DNA from: Anastrepha obliqua
Lineage: Eukaryota; Arthropoda; Insecta; Diptera; Tephritidae
Direction of reading: 5' to 3'
NCBI RefSeq assembly: GCF_027943255.1
Contig: NC_072893.1
Span: forward strand, 112,653,784 to 112,717,783
DNA: 64,000 nucleotides
Both the position numbers and the translations under genes were made by a program. The notes beneath the pieces are model-generated. The model worked only from the letters and a program-made list of their open reading frames with translations. It ran no database searches and was not told the DNA's origin. The first letter of the stretch is position 1. The number at the start of each line of letters is the position of its first letter. Positions 19,707 to 32,414 of the stretch are shown in pieces.

Positions 19707-21300
19707 CCAAGTATCCACTTTTCAGCGTCCAAGCTCGCATTTCTTCATACCGATATCTATGCTGTTGATGTCTATGGAGAATTTTTGTTTGATTGCATCC
19801 TTCACCAGAAACGCAGAACATAACCTAACTGCGCCAAGGACCAGGATAGTCAAAAATTCGACCCGCCCTAGCACCCATACAGGCATACGTACAAAATGTA
19901 CATAAGTAGAAGCTTAAAAAAATAAAGGAAACAGAAAATCTAAAAAGTCAATAAACTCGTTTAAGTGCATTCAGGCCATCATATCTATGATATTTTAGTA
20001 AATATTTACATCTATTTTCTTGTGGCTTTCAATAGAAGCCTTGCATTTACTACGAATCGCCAACCCAAGTGTCACACAAATGTTATTTAGATTTTCACAC
20101 CATTTCCATTTATTATTATGCTATACTATTTATATTTAGCCATTATGCCATTTTACCAACTTGGCCATAACTATTTTTATGGCTTCCTTGTGTAATCAAC
20201 AAAACTGTGAATATGTGTATGTGCATGCATGTTGGTGTGTGTGTGTGTGTGCAACTATGTATTCATTTTTACTACTCACTCCACAATGCAGGCATTTGTG
20301 AATGTCCTTTTCATTTATTGCTGCGGCAAATGTTGTGGAAATTATAAGACTTGTAGAAAAATATAAGAAGAAAATAGCAAATAAGGAGAACTCCACGCAA
20401 AGTGGAACGCATATCGATCAATTTTATGCGCTCTACAAAATAAGAAGCGTTGAAAAAATCTACAAACTTGAGGGCAAGTGCTTGGAATTTCGGTAATTCT
20501 GCCTGTCCTTAGCTTAAGGAAAACAAGGAGGCGCAGATATGGAGGTGGCAGAGAGCGTGTATGTGAGTAGCTTACCAGTTTGTTGCGATATTATTTATTT
20601 CTGCTTAATACCTCAGGTGACTTGTTAGTGCACACCAAGTCATTAACCGTTTCATTCGCTCAATGAGAATTTTAAAAATGAGAGCAAACTTACGCGGCAC
20701 TAGCTTTCCTGGTTGTGAGGGAAGAGAATTACACTTACACTTGAACGTGACTGTAATTTGTGAGCAATATACGGTCCGCGAGAGAGCCATAGCACCTCAA
20801 GATTATGGCAAGTTTCGACTATTAATTACTTATGTTTTTATTAAATTGTTTCCCCTATAAATATTGTTCGTTCAAATGCCATATTAATCCAATTTTTTAG
20901 CTTTGTACAAGATAAATAAAAAATTCTGAAATTATCATTGAAATTTTAAGACTTTTAATCAGATTTAAAAAACATTGTGTATGCACGTACTGATTTTGTA
21001 GAGGAAAATTTATTGAAAAAATAGTAAAATTAAATAAAAAACAAATAAATTGCAGAAACTCCCGGTACTTTTGTAGGGAGCTGCATTTGAGAACATTGAG
21101 AGAAAGACGTTGACGTGCCAATTAGCGAGTAGTTGGTTGAAGTGTGGATGCGACATAAGGCGATAGCGTAATAAACGGAAAGCAACTAATGAATTTAATG
21201 AAAGAATTTTTGAGTTTTATTTGACGGAATATAAAGCACAAAAAGGTGAGTTATTAAGCATTACCTATTTAAAGCAGTGTATGTATAGGCTGTTCAGCTG
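19707..21300. other. No gene seen; contains a GT microsatellite
   Basis: Mostly AT-rich unique-looking sequence. A (GT)n run lies at about 20235-20252. Short open frames here are not supported. Confidence 0.4.
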
Positions 21301-21301
21301 T

Positions 21302-21455
21302 TGTAACAATTTTTTATAAATTATCACGATGGAGAGAATAATGAGATGGCGCCTATCGTGGTTCCGTTACTTTGCTCTCAGCGAATTTGACAACGAGTTA
21401 CGTGATTTTAGCTCCAGTATGGCCAGATTACCATTTTCGTAACTTGATTTAGCAT
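21302..21455 (+). repeat. Dispersed repeat with hairpin, copy 1
   Basis: About 125 bp matching the reverse complement of 38875-39005, including ATGAGATGGCGCCTATCGTG, CAGCGAATTTGACAA and AGATTACCATTTTCGTAAC. ACGATGG and ATCGTGG within it can pair around GGCGCC. The 27 bases before it (TGTAACAATTTTTTATAAAT region) recur at 22500-22526. Family unknown. Confidence 0.7.
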
Positions 21456-21459
21456 TTTT

Positions 21460-23515
21460 TTTTGTTATTTAGTCTCGGAGTTTTAGTTCTTTCTTCATGA
21501 CATTTTTCTAGCCTGTTCTTATTAAAATGTAATGTTTATAATTTTGTAAAATATACATTTTTTAAGAATTAGTTAAATAATTCACTCAGTTTTATTTAGC
21601 TTTACTTTTTTTTAACATCTGGTGGAATTGCCCGCGATTGCCGGTGTTGTTGGTGTTCTTCTGCTTTCGGCAGTCAAATCTCCCGCTCGCTACTGCAGAG
21701 TTGCCTAGCTTTGGATATAAAAACTCAATAAAATGCCCATTTAAAGAAAATAAAATATTAATTTTTTGTTACATTACTTCAATAAATTTGAATGCGTGAC
21801 AAATTGTGTTTAAATTGTGCGTTTTTTTAAATAAATGGTTTATAGTTATGTACAATTTAATTTATGAGTTTTTTGTTAAGAGAACGACTTTTTTGATATA
21901 TTTGAGGTTATGTAACAATATAAGGTACTCTTTTTGCAAAAATGTCATTATGGTTTCTATAGTATTTTTTTGTTTATTTTTACTATGAATACCCCTCATG
22001 ATGCTCTATGTCCCATTAAGAATTAAGGACCGGAAGAAATGATTACACCTCTATGGTTTTAATTCGCATTTAGTAAATTCAAACGCCTTTTTAAATGTGT
22101 AGAAAGGTTTTCAATTTTAAGAAGAGTTGAGAGAGGGACATTTAATATTCTTGCATAACCTTAAAAGGAGCAAACAATTAAATTCACACTTTCAAAATAT
22201 CTAATTTAATAAGTACCAACTAATTTTCATTAGCACTAAAGTCTTCTCAGAGTGACCTTTTTTAACCTTCTTTTGTATAATAATACAGTTTTTTTTAACT
22301 TAAAGTTTCGGTAGCTTTAAATTAAAAAAAAGAAACAAGCACGAAAGTTCAAAATTTTCGCATTTTCGGTATGAAAAAGCACTAAATTTATAGCGAAGAG
22401 CAAATGGTTGGCAACACTGCATAACTCGGCAAACGTGACGTCACGTACTCTCTGATGGGCGCAATCTTCTTTCTATCATTCTTGGTTCAGCAAATAGTTT
22501 GTAACAATTTTTTATAAATTATCACGTTTCGGTATTCATGTACCCAAAAAACTGGCAAAGTAGGGGAAAGTGAGAGAGCAAAATGACATTTAATTTTGAG
22601 AAGTTGCTAATAAGTTTTTACTGGATAAATGTTTACTTGTACGAATTTTTAAGTGAGAAAAAAGCTGATCGCAAAGTACACATACACAATAATTAAAATT
22701 TGCGAATTGGGTCAAAGTTGTAAATTTAAATAAAAACGGTGATTAAAATGGAGAATCTAAGTAAATATATGTTAAATAAAATTCCGCCAAACTTGCAAAT
22801 TGTTACTGGTTTTGCGTTCATGTACTGTTTTTTGATATTTTTCTCTCTGAGAGCGAGTTCTCGGAAATTAAGTTAGTGGATAATTTTTACATGAACAGAC
22901 CTTATATGTTATTCTTTAATTTAAATAAATGCTAAAATTTAAATTTAAAATCGTACGACCTATGCCATTCTAACCATGGAATGCCTCGCAAATTTCTCTA
23001 AAAAATGTGATAATAAAAAATGTGTGCAAAGAATGTGTCGTTGTATGTATGTATGTAGGTAAATGTATTTCGGGTCGATAGTGATTTTAATTTAAATCTA
23101 TTCAATATTTTCACAACTACGGAAGAATGAAAACTTTCCCCCAATTTTACTCCGCTACGCTATTTATCGCTTTTTTTGTTCGCCTCTTGGCAGCATCGCT
23201 TTAAATGCACAACAAATTTTCACGCTAGCGCCTTAGTGTATGCCAAAAATTTTACTCTCGTCGTATTTGTGTTATTTTGCTGTTTTACATTTGCAATTTT
23301 TCTATTTTCCACCACATAAAAATGATCGGAAATGACAATGGCAACGATAAACGTTGGAAGGCATAGAGACATTTTATTATTCACCCTAAAAATAACTGTT
23401 CCATTCGAAGCAATAAAAGAGGGCAGGGTTGAGCGAAGTAGGACAACCGGAATTATTTGCCGAGTGATGTTGCAATTTTTGCGTAAATTTTGAGAGAAAA
23501 TGGAAGAAGGGTAGA
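21460..23515. other. No gene seen
   Basis: About 2 kb of AT-rich sequence. The only notable item is the 27-bp direct repeat at 22500-22526 shared with 21302-21328. Confidence 0.4.
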
Positions 23516-23636
23516 TGTATAAAATATGGAATAAATAGAACATAGAATAAAGAATATAGAGCACCGAAGAGAGAATATGGAATATAAAATATAGAATATA
23601 GAATACAGAATACAAAATAGGGAATATAGAATATCT
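23515..23636. repeat. GAATATA-type microsatellite, left half
   Basis: Imperfect repeats of ATATAGAATAT. The same repeat resumes at 28601-28655 on the other side of the LINE, so the LINE appears to have inserted into this microsatellite. Confidence 0.75.
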
Positions 23637-23761
23637 GTCCAATTTTGCATCGGCCTCCGACAGTGAGGAAAATGTCTTCTTCGATATACAACCATCTACG
23701 AGTATTGACTTTGGCAAGCTAGTATTGTCCACCAAAGATGTCTTTAGAGGCATTACTCGAC

Positions 23762-24445
23762 TTAAGGGGTTACATGGGTTTCGTCGGGTAAAAAAATACC
23801 TATTTTCAATATTTTTTTTTTCTATGTTAAAAATTATTTATTTAATTCAAACTTTTTTCTCCTTTATAGATACATATTTAAAGAATAATTTCTGAAATTA
23901 AAAAAAAAAATTGAAACTCCTCCATTGTGACGTCATTTCCGGTGACCCCTCGAAAAAAAGGTGCGTCCGCGTTGTCAGCATAACTCCTGACAGGCTCATC
24001 AAAAATGAAAAAACAAAAATAAGTGTTTTAATTAAGACCATAAACTCGTGCTTGAACGAAGGAGAGAAAAAAAGTAAAAATTTGAATTTTGGCAAACATT
24101 TTTCCAAAAAAATGAAAATATCGGTCAAATTTGCTTGACATTTTGTTTTTGTTCTAAATAGTTGTAATTGTAAATAAAAAACAAAATCCTTCGTTCAAGC
24201 ACGAGTAAATTGTATTTCGAAGTTTTCGAGAACACTTGACAACCGACTTTGAAAACCAGATTCCGAGAAAAACGCGTTTAAAGTTTTGAGTAACAATAAA
24301 AGTGGCTTGGAGCGCGCACATTCCGAATTTATTATTCGGATCGATTTGAAAATTTAGGATAATATTCCTGAGATGTTGTAGAAATTAATAAGCCAAAAAA
24401 AATAAATCGATTTTTTGAACCAACGAAACCCGTGTAACCCCTTAA
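23762..24445. mobile_element. TTAA-flanked MITE (676 bp), copy 1
   Basis: The inverted ends GGGGTTACATGGGTTTCGT (23766) and its counterpart ending CACGGGTTTCGTTGG on the minus strand (24441) are flanked by TTAA (23762-23765 and 24442-24445). It is inserted in the LINE coding frame between GITRL and KSSSN. It has no coding capacity. The interior includes GTGACGTCATTTCCGGTGAC. TTAA targeting suggests mobilisation by a piggyBac-type or Kolobok-type transposase. A second copy is at 58348-60858. Confidence 0.85.
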
Positions 24446-25148
24446 ATCTTCTTCAAACACCGATGTTAATGGTCTGTCTGCGGTGTCATTCAAGCAGTAT
24501 GATTCTTTACTATACCCTCTGTTGTTAATTTTTAATAAATCACTAACTTCGGGTACTTTTATTGATGCCTGGAAATTGACTTTCATTTCACCCATTTTCA
24601 AGACCGGTAATAAAAACGATATAACTAACTACATGCCTATTTCAACGCTTTCCGCCACTGCAAAGCTCTCTGAACGCATTATCCAGGGCAAATTGCTTTC
24701 TGCTGTTAAGAAAATGGTGCGTCCGGAGCAGCTTGGCTTCTTTCCGAGCCGCTCAACAGCCTCTAATTTGGATGATTATATCGCTGCTTTCCAATCAGGG
24801 CACCAGGTTGACACCGTTTATACCGACTTCTCTAAGGCCTTTGATCGGGCTTCCCATATAATACTAATAAAAAATTAGTCTGCATTGGCTTCCACTCAGC
24901 CTTCTTAAGTTGGATCTCATATTACTTGCAGAATCGCCATTATTTGGTCGTCGTCGATAATGTTATGTCTCTTCGTTTCGTTGCTTGCTCTGGGGCTCCA
25001 TAGGGTAGTACTCTTGGCCGCTTCTTTTTTTTCTGTTTATCAATGATATTCACTCTTATTCGATAATTACTAGCTCCCTCGACTCTGAATTGATGCAAAT
25101 TGATTTAGATAATTTCAGCAACTGGTGTATCAATAATAGTCTATCGCT

Positions 25149-25991
25149 CAAGATGCTTTCCATTTCAATTCAACCCGAATAGCCGGTCATGTTCTTTGAT
25201 TTCGTTGTAACTCAAATATGTTGCTCTCTGGTCAAAATAATGAGACACGTATTTTTTTGTTCGCCCGAAAAAAATTTTTTTCAAGACTTATCGGCAATTT
25301 TGTTTTTCGGCTCAAAATCGATTTTTTTTAATTATATAAGAACATTTTTTTTTAAATGCCCATAACTTAGACAAAAATGAACCGATTTTAATAATTCTGG
25401 GTTCAAAATGATCGTCATTACTTACAGAAGCGACTTAATGTAGAAACAATTGCAAAAAAGTAGTTGAACATTTTTTATTTTCCAAAAAACAAAAAGTGCG
25501 AAACAAGTTTTTTACTCAAAAATAACTCATTTTAGCTACTAGGCATTCAGCTCAATTGAAGTTTGAGGTGTCCTTTTGATTTGGAAAAAGTTATAAAAAA
25601 AAATAAACTTTTTGAAATATTGAATTTCGAAAAAATCTCAATTTTTTTTCTTTTTTGCTAAATAAAAAAATTTCAACTACTTTTTTGCAATTGTTTCTAC
25701 ATTAAGTCGCTTCTGTAAGTAATGACGATCATTTTGAACCCAGAATTATTAAAATCGGTTCATTTTTGACTTAGTTATGGGCATTTAAAAAAAATGTTCT
25801 TATATAATTAAAAAAAAATCGATTTTGAGCCGAAAAACAAAATTGCCGATAACTCTTGAAAAAAATTTTTTTGTGCGAACAAAAAAATACGTGTCTCATT
25901 ATTTTGAGCAGAGAGCAACATATTTGAGTTACATCGAAATCGAAAAACATGACCCGAATAGCCCGGTTGAATTGAAATGGAAAGCATCTCA
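25149..25991. mobile_element. Palindromic element (839 bp) with CA target duplication
   Basis: The inverted ends AGATGCTTTCCATTTCAATT (25151) and the mirror image ending at 25989 start arms of about 325 bp around a centre of about 190 bp (25475-25665). Removing it, with one CA, restores the LINE reading frame (SLSL/NINRYFQIAFP), which fixes the ends and the 2-bp duplication. No coding capacity. Confidence 0.85.
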
Positions 25992-26079
25992 ACATAAATA
26001 GGTACTTCCAAATTGCCTTTCCCAAGCGTGCCACTGTTATTGACTCCTCTTACCACATATCAAAAACACGCCTTTCACG

Positions 26080-26792
26080 TATAGGGTGGGCCATGTAAAA
26101 TTTGCTTTTTGAATCGGCTATAAAAAAAAACTAATCAATATTTTTTCAAACTTTTTTTTTTTTATTTTGAAGATTGAACATTGTCATTTATGAATGAAAA
26201 ATAATATCGTTCAAATGACTGTCACGACTGCCTTTACAGTAGGCCAATCGATCAACCCAATTTTTAAGCACATTTTCGATTGTTTGGGCTCCACTTTCAT
26301 GAATGCCAACTTCGATTTCGTGTTTTAAAGCATCAATCGTCTCTGGATGGTTCGCATGGCATTTGTCCTAAACGGCTCCCCACAAAAAATAGTCCAACGG
26401 GCTTAAATTACAGCTCCGGGGCGGCCAATCGATGTCCGAACTCAAAAACGTTAGCCAAAAGTTCGAGTGTAACTTTGGCTGTGTGACAAGTTGCACCGTC
26501 CTGTTGAGACCAAATGTCGTCCGTGTCATCCTCTTCAATTTTTGGAAACAAAAACTCGTTGAGCATGTCACGGTAACGCTCGCCATTTACTGTAACCACG
26601 GTAGAAGAAGAAGACTCACCACTTTGGAAATAGGTTTTCAATATTTCCCAATTTTGTTCAAGCGTATAGCGTCCCATTTCGTAAATGTCAAACCTTTAAG
26701 TAAATTATGAACACATTTGACATGTCATTTGTGTTACCATTCTCAAAAAAATAGATGGTTCAAAAAGCAAACGCTATATGGTCCACCCTGTA
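26080..26792 (-). mobile_element. DD41D (rosa-like) mariner, internally deleted, in the LINE
   Basis: The ends TAGGGTGGGCCATGTAAAAT (26082) and the matching CAGGGTGGACCATATAGCG on the minus strand (from 26790) are flanked by TA. The minus-strand coding remnant begins MGRYTLEQNWEILKTYFQSG (helix-turn-helix start), jumps at a TTCTTC stretch to VTVNGERYRDML, then DIWSQQDGATCHTAKVTLE (second Asp), PPRSCNLSPLDYFLWGA (third Asp) and FEFGHRL. It is 709 bp. The same family, with a different deletion, is at 48368-49194. Confidence 0.9.
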
Positions 26793-27255
26793 TAAGTGAA
26801 ATTAAAGACTTGGATGTAATATTTGATTCGAAGCTTACTTTTACTAGTCATATAAATTTAATTATTGCCAAATCTTACGCCATGCTTGCTTTTGTTAGGT
26901 GTCATAGCTCCGATTTCTCCGACCATTCAACGCTGAGGCTTTTATATACGGCGCTTGTGCGATGCTTATTGATCAACTTAAAATGATTGTAAAGCAGGAG
27001 AATAATTCTATCTTTTTCTTTCATTTTCGACTTAATCTGTGGGGCTGTTGACTGTCCGATTCTTCTTGAGAGGATTTTCTTTAATATTCCGCCCAGAGCT
27101 CTGCGTAGGTCGGAGTTCTTCTATGTTGGTCTTTCAAAATCCCTTTATACTCAGAATGCTCCTGTTACTAAAACCTTAATTAAGTTGAATAAAATCTTTA
27201 AATTTGTTGAGATAGATTTTTCATTTTCAAAAGATCTTTAATGGGTGAATATTTA

Positions 27256-28490
27256 TAGGTGCGCAACTAAGTTCTCGCTGTTTTTTTTTATGAAAATACA
27301 ACTTTATTCTGAAAAAATGGTTACAAGTGAATCATTGAAAGTATTGCCCATCGCTGGCTAGTACTTTTTCTCATCTTTCTGGTAGATCTCGTATACTGTC
27401 GCGGTAAAACTGTTCATCTTTTGAGGCTATCACGGATCAAGCCATTTTTTGATGTCTTCATATGAATGGAACTGCTGGTCAGCTAGACCATGTGCCATCG
27501 ATCGGAACAGATAATAATCGGATGGCGCAATATCTGGAGAATATGGCGGGTGGGGTAGGATTTCCCATTTTAGTGTTGCCAGGTAGGTTTTAACAGGTTT
27601 GGCAACGTGAGGCCGAGCGTTTTCATGCTGTACAATCACTTATTCATGCCTCTCCGCGTATTGCGGCCGCTTCTCGCGCAGTGCTCGGCTCAATCGCATC
27701 AATTGAAGTGATGGTTTCCCACCAAATACATAGCATAACCTTCGCAGCGTGAATATTCGGCCGAGGCGACGACGTAAAAGCATGACCGGGAAGTCCTTAT
27801 TGCTTTCTTTTCTTTGAATTGCTGTAATGAATCCATTTTTCATCACCCGCCACGCTGCAATGAAGAAACCCCTTCCTTTATTGCCGCTGGAGCAGTTGTT
27901 CACAGGCTAAAAACGACGTTCAACAACCCTTGGTTTTAACTCATAAGGAACCCAAGTCCCCTGTTTCTGAATCATTCCCAATGCATGCAATCGCTTGGAA
28001 GTGGATTGGCGGGTAACTCCTAATACTGAAGCAAGCTCTTCTTACGTTTGACACGGACCCTCATTGAGCAATGCCTCCAATTCAGCGTCTTCGAAGGTTT
28101 TTGGCCTTCCTTCACGTGGACGGTCAACAATGGTCAACATTAAAATCACCGTCTTTGAAGCGACGGAACCAATCTCGGCACGTTGTTTTACTTAAAGCAG
28201 CATCTCCATAAACTTTTCGTAGCTCTCGATGCGCTTCAGCCGCCGTTTTTTTCGAATGTAAGAGGAAAATCAACACTTTCCGCAAATGACGATTATTCGG
28301 CACAAAATCAGACATTTTCACATAACCAAAAGTATATGATTCTAAAACAAAATCACTAATGTGTCGAAGCAGTTTTTTTACCATATGTCTAAGCTTGGTT
28401 TATTATGTTTAGGTTATGTTAGAATCGACTAGGACACACTACTGGCGTCATCTTTTGATAAACAGCGAGAACTTAGTTGCGCACCAAGTA
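27256..28490 (-). mobile_element. DD34D mariner (mellifera-like), full length but decayed, in the LINE
   Basis: The inverted repeats GGTGCGCAACTAAGTTCTCG (27258) and the matching right end (to 28488, with TA at 28489-28490) frame a 1231-bp element. The minus-strand transposase starts MSDFVPNNRHLRKVLIFLLH near 28316. It continues with an HTH block (ELRKVYGDAALSKTTCRDWF) and ends with QHENARPHVAKPV and PPYSPDIAPSDYYLFRSM. The second catalytic Asp is replaced by Glu (HEN for HDN). There are 34 residues to the third Asp. Multiple frame breaks lie between 27640 and 28120. Confidence 0.88.
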
Positions 28491-28600
28491 TTATAGGTAG
28501 TTTAATTCTACTTTCTTTTTTTATTGCCTATTAACTATAAAATATGTCCACTGAGCGTAAAAAAATCTATTACATTCATTGGCTTAATAAATAAATAAAT

Positions 28601-28655
28601 ATTTATAAAATATAGAATATAAAATTTAGAATTATAGAACATTGAATGCAGAATA
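28601..28655. repeat. GAATATA-type microsatellite, right half
   Basis: Continuation of the repeat at 23515-23636, interrupted by the LINE. Confidence 0.7.
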
Positions 28656-28995
28656 TGGAAACATATAATCGCTCTCAATAGCCTAAGAAAGAATTAAAAA
28701 AATTAATGTTCCAATTAAAGAAAAAAAAATCATCCTAGGTACAATCCTTATATTTTGAATGGACTTCTCGTAATCTCACCAAATCGCAGCAAAAAAAAAT
28801 CAGTTAATTGTGAAAGCACAAATAAATATAAACCCTCCAAATGCAGTTTTTGCGTTTTTATGCGGAAGACGCCGTCGCTAGGAAGTATGTGTGTGTGCGT
28901 ATAATTTCTTGTGTTTGGTTGTTTCCATGGCGTTCGCCTAATTTTCTTCTTCGCAAACAAGTAATTCCCCATCCTTCTGTCTGTTATTGATGGAT
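28656..28995. other. No gene seen
   Basis: Unrecognised sequence between the microsatellite and the next LINE. Confidence 0.4.
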
Positions 28996-31015
28996 TTGAA
29001 AAGTTCGAGCCAAGGAGCACCAGGAGATTTGGTGGCTCCTAAAACACTCAGGCTAAAGAGCCCATTGTATTTAAAGCTCTGGAAAGGGGGTAGATAGTCA
29101 AGGAGGGAAGGAGAAAAGTATCAGAGAAAGAGATAGGAGAGAATAGAGATAGAGATGGAGATAGTTAGTCCTGTGAGAATTTTCCAGATTCTTTGGCAAA
29201 TCTGTAAATATCCTCCAGTTTTAGAGAACGAATATTACTCATTCTCATGACATCGGAACCCAATACTCGTAGCCTTGCTCTAGCAAAGGCAGGACACTCA
29301 CAGCGAAAGTGCTCAGTGCTATCCGCTTCCCCCAAGCATGACAGGCATACCGGGTTCTCGATGATTCCAATGGTGGTCATATGCTGACCTCATGGGTTGT
29401 GTCCTGTAATGATGCCGACCATTAACCGAATATCTTTCCTTCTAAGTTTTAGTAGAAAGTTTGGCAGTTTTCTGTTCGGACTTGTCACAAACCACTTTGC
29501 AGTTCTGTAGCGTTCCAGACCGGACCATCGCTCTTTATTTAGATTGCCTACATAATCGTTGATCCAATTCTTGATTCCTGCGGAACTGATTCTGATTATT
29601 GGCTCTGGCCCCTGTGGAGGCGCCGCTGATCCACGGTTGGCCAATTCGTCGGCAATTTCGTTTCCTTGAACACCGGAGTGTCCCGGAACCCATATAAGTA
29701 CAAGCCTGTTTTGTCTTGCGATAGAATTAAGCTTCTTCTTACATTCTTGAACAATCTTTGAGGTTTGCTTCGCGTTCTTCAGGGCCTTCAATGCAGCCTG
29801 AGTGTCACTGAAGACTTCAATCTGTTTCCCACTCCATCTCCTCTCGATTATCCATTCGGCTACTTTTGGGATGGCAAAAACTTCTGTTGGAAAACAGTTG
29901 TCATTCCCCCCATAGTACAGTGATACTTATTACTATCGTTTAAGTACCATCCGGCTCTAGACCCTATTTCATTTTTGGACCCATCGGTAAAGAAAATATC
30001 CGTCAAACCTCCCTGCATGCATTCTGGATTGCTCCATTGCTCACGCAATGGAAATCTGACATCAAATTTCCTTCCAAATAAAACTGTGGGTATCAGGTCG
30101 TCTTTAGGTGCCAGAAACAGTGGATACTGCTCAGATAGCAACTTAAAGATTTCTCTGTGTCCCGAAGTTCCGTCTTCGTGCCAGAAACCATATTTATGGA
30201 GTCAACACACTGCTTTTATTGCTTCCTGTTGTATCTTAAGATCCAGGGGGAGCAAATCAAGCATAGCATTTACGGCATCACCAGAGGTTGTACTCATGGC
30301 ACCCGTGATGCATAAGCATACACTTCTTTGCAGCCTGTATAGTTCCCGGATTGTGGACTTAACCATGCTCCGTCGCCACCAGACCACAGAAGCGTAAGTG
30401 ATGATTGGTCTGATAAGTGCTGTGTACATCCATTGGACCACAGCAGATTTCAGACCCCAGGTTTTGCCAAAGGCTCTACGGCATTGCTGAAAAATCTTCA
30501 ATGCGCGATTCACCTTCAGTGAAACGTGTGTCTCCCAAGTCAGCTTCTTATCCAAAATTACTCCTAGATATTTAACTTCGTTGGAAAGACCAAGTGTCAC
30601 ACCTTTCAGTGTTGGAAGACTGAGTCCATCCAATTTCCGTTTTCTCGTAAACAAGACTATGGTTGTTTTGACCTTGTCTCATGCACCAGTCATCGATTTT
30701 GTCAAGAATCATCTGCACTTTCGTGCAAAGCCTCCTTAAGGATTTATCCGATGTTAGCGCACAGACGTCGTCCGCATATGCTTGGACGTGAAAACCGAGT
30801 TCCTGCATCTCCACTAATAGAGAGTCTACGACGAAGCACCACAGCAGCGGAGAGAGAACACCCCCTTGGGGACATCCTTGCTTAGCCCTTACTGTGATTT
30901 GTTCGTCACTGCTCCCACCAGCGGTTAACAGCCTCTCAGAGAGCATGGAATATATCCATTTTATAATGGCTTGATTAACTCCGTGTCATTCGGCAGAAGA
31001 ACATATCGAGCCGAG
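28996..31015 (-). mobile_element. 5'-truncated I-group LINE (family A, copy 1)
   Basis: Minus-strand LINE with the end of the reverse transcriptase (GCPQGGVLSPLLWCF, QAYADDVCAL, KYLGVILDKKLTW), then RNase H (DIFFTDGSKNEIG, LIWVPGHSGVQGNEIADELA) and a C-terminal CLSCLGEADSTEHFRCECPA zinc motif. It ends MRMSNIRSLKLEDIYRFAKE. The frame is broken at about 30660, 30200, 29850 and 29385. It closely matches the copy at 43771-45706, including the 3' UTR, but extends about 110 bp further 5'. Confidence 0.9.
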
Positions 31016-32050
31016 CATAGTAAAAATTAATACATATATAATTTAAATTAAGAAATTAATAAATGAATAGTCTAAGCTCATCACACGGTGGCGATTTTAT
31101 AATTGTGTTTTTCCAGCTTGAATTATTTTCATCCAATTTTAGCCACAAAGCGCATTAAATCTCATAGGCGTCTAAAAGCATATTTAATTACATTTCTATC
31201 CACAATTACTAGCATATTAATTAGCAATTGATTTTCATCCACATAAAACCTCAAACGTTGCCTTATTCATAATTAAATAAGCTTTCGCCTTAATACCATA
31301 AATTGAGCGAATTAAAAGCTAATTACAGATATTTACCAATTTAACGAAATCCATTGCATGCTTTACTGCCTTACTTATTGCAGTGAGTGAGTGCCCAAGT
31401 AAGTAAGCAATGGCCTTAAATTGCATAAGTATGTATGTGAGTAATGTACGTAAGTGCCGTCGATGCCGTGCCTAGTAAAACATACAAAAAATACAGGGTT
31501 GCAAAGTAGAATAAAGAAGCGCGAAGGGGTAAAAAATTTGATGATTTTGAAATGGAAATTCATGTACGAATGTTTGAAACGTAGCTAAACAAATTACGCG
31601 AAGCACTGACTTCATCAACTCAAATACTTTGCAATGAAAAAACGAAGCGTGAAATGTCAATTCCATTGCAGGCCGACAATTAATATCCGGTTTGCGATAT
31701 CCGTTCGATTAAATAAAAACGCCTGCGGTCATTTAAAAATTAATGGAGATAAGGGAAGAAATAAAAATTGAAGGTTTTGACAATTTTCTAACGCGGAGGT
31801 TGTGACAGTAATGAAGAATGCGGAGTAGATTATATGAAAAACTGAATAAAAGTGAAAATTGTTCGGTTAGAAATTTGAAGAAATATTAATTTTATTTTAT
31901 TCACTGAAAGTGTAAACATAGATAAGACTGTGAGGGTTTTTCCAGTAACAGAAGATTTTACCAAAATGTATTTTGAAACAATTGAAATGGATTACTGACG
32001 GTTTGAAGACAAGCAAAATGGTAGCATCTCAATAATTAGAGAAATACGAA
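31016..32050. other. No gene seen
   Basis: About 1 kb of AT-rich sequence without recognised content. The short frames are not supported. Confidence 0.4.
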
Positions 32051-32078
32051 TATAAAAAAAAAAAAAAAAAAAAAAAAA

Positions 32079-32388
32079 TAATTGGCGCGTACACTTCTGT
32101 TAGGTGTTTGGCCGAGCTCCTCCTCCTATTTGTGGTGTGCGTCTTGATGTTGTTCCACAAATGGAGGGACCTACAGCTTCAAGCCGACTCCGAACGGCAG
32201 ATATTTTCATGAGGAGCTTTTTCATGGCAGAAATACACTCGGAGGTTTGCCATTGCCTGCCGAGGGGCGACCGCTATTAGAAAAATGTTTTTATTAATTT
32301 TGCTTTCACCGAGATTCGAACCAACGACCTCACTGTGAATTCCGAATGGTAATCACGCACCAACCCATTCGGCTACGGCGGCCGCCGT
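32079..32388 (-). repeat. tRNA-derived SINE, full length
   Basis: Complete copy on the minus strand, from GCGGCCGCCGTAGCCGAATG (tRNA-like head) to GCGCCAATTA at 32079, followed by a 25-bp homopolymer. The B box reads GGTTCGAATCTCG in the SINE orientation. Confidence 0.9.
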
Positions 32389-32414
32389 ATAGGCTGACAT
32401 TAATCGTCACTTGT

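Larger units (their letters stand above)
23637..28600 (+). mobile_element. LINE fragment carrying four nested insertions
   Basis: A LINE without visible RNase H (CR1/Jockey-type by its TDFSKAFD block) whose pieces are colinear: 23640-23761, 24446-25150, 25990-26079, 26793-27255 and 28491-28600. The visible reverse transcriptase blocks are WKLTFISPIFKTGNKNDITN, LSATAKLSERIIQGKL, PEQLGFFPSRSTASNL, VYTDFSKAFD, WCINNSLSL, LDVIFDSKLTFTSHI and LYTALVRCLL. The 3' end is an AATAAATAAATAAAT tail. The four insertions are a TTAA element, a palindromic element and two mariners. Removing the first two restores the reading frame at each site. Stops and frameshifts elsewhere make it dead. Confidence 0.85.

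Noticed and set aside
23386..23753. Overlapping tyrosine/leucine-rich frames on the minus strand
   Set aside because: They read through the GAATATA microsatellite in all three frames; repeat-driven.
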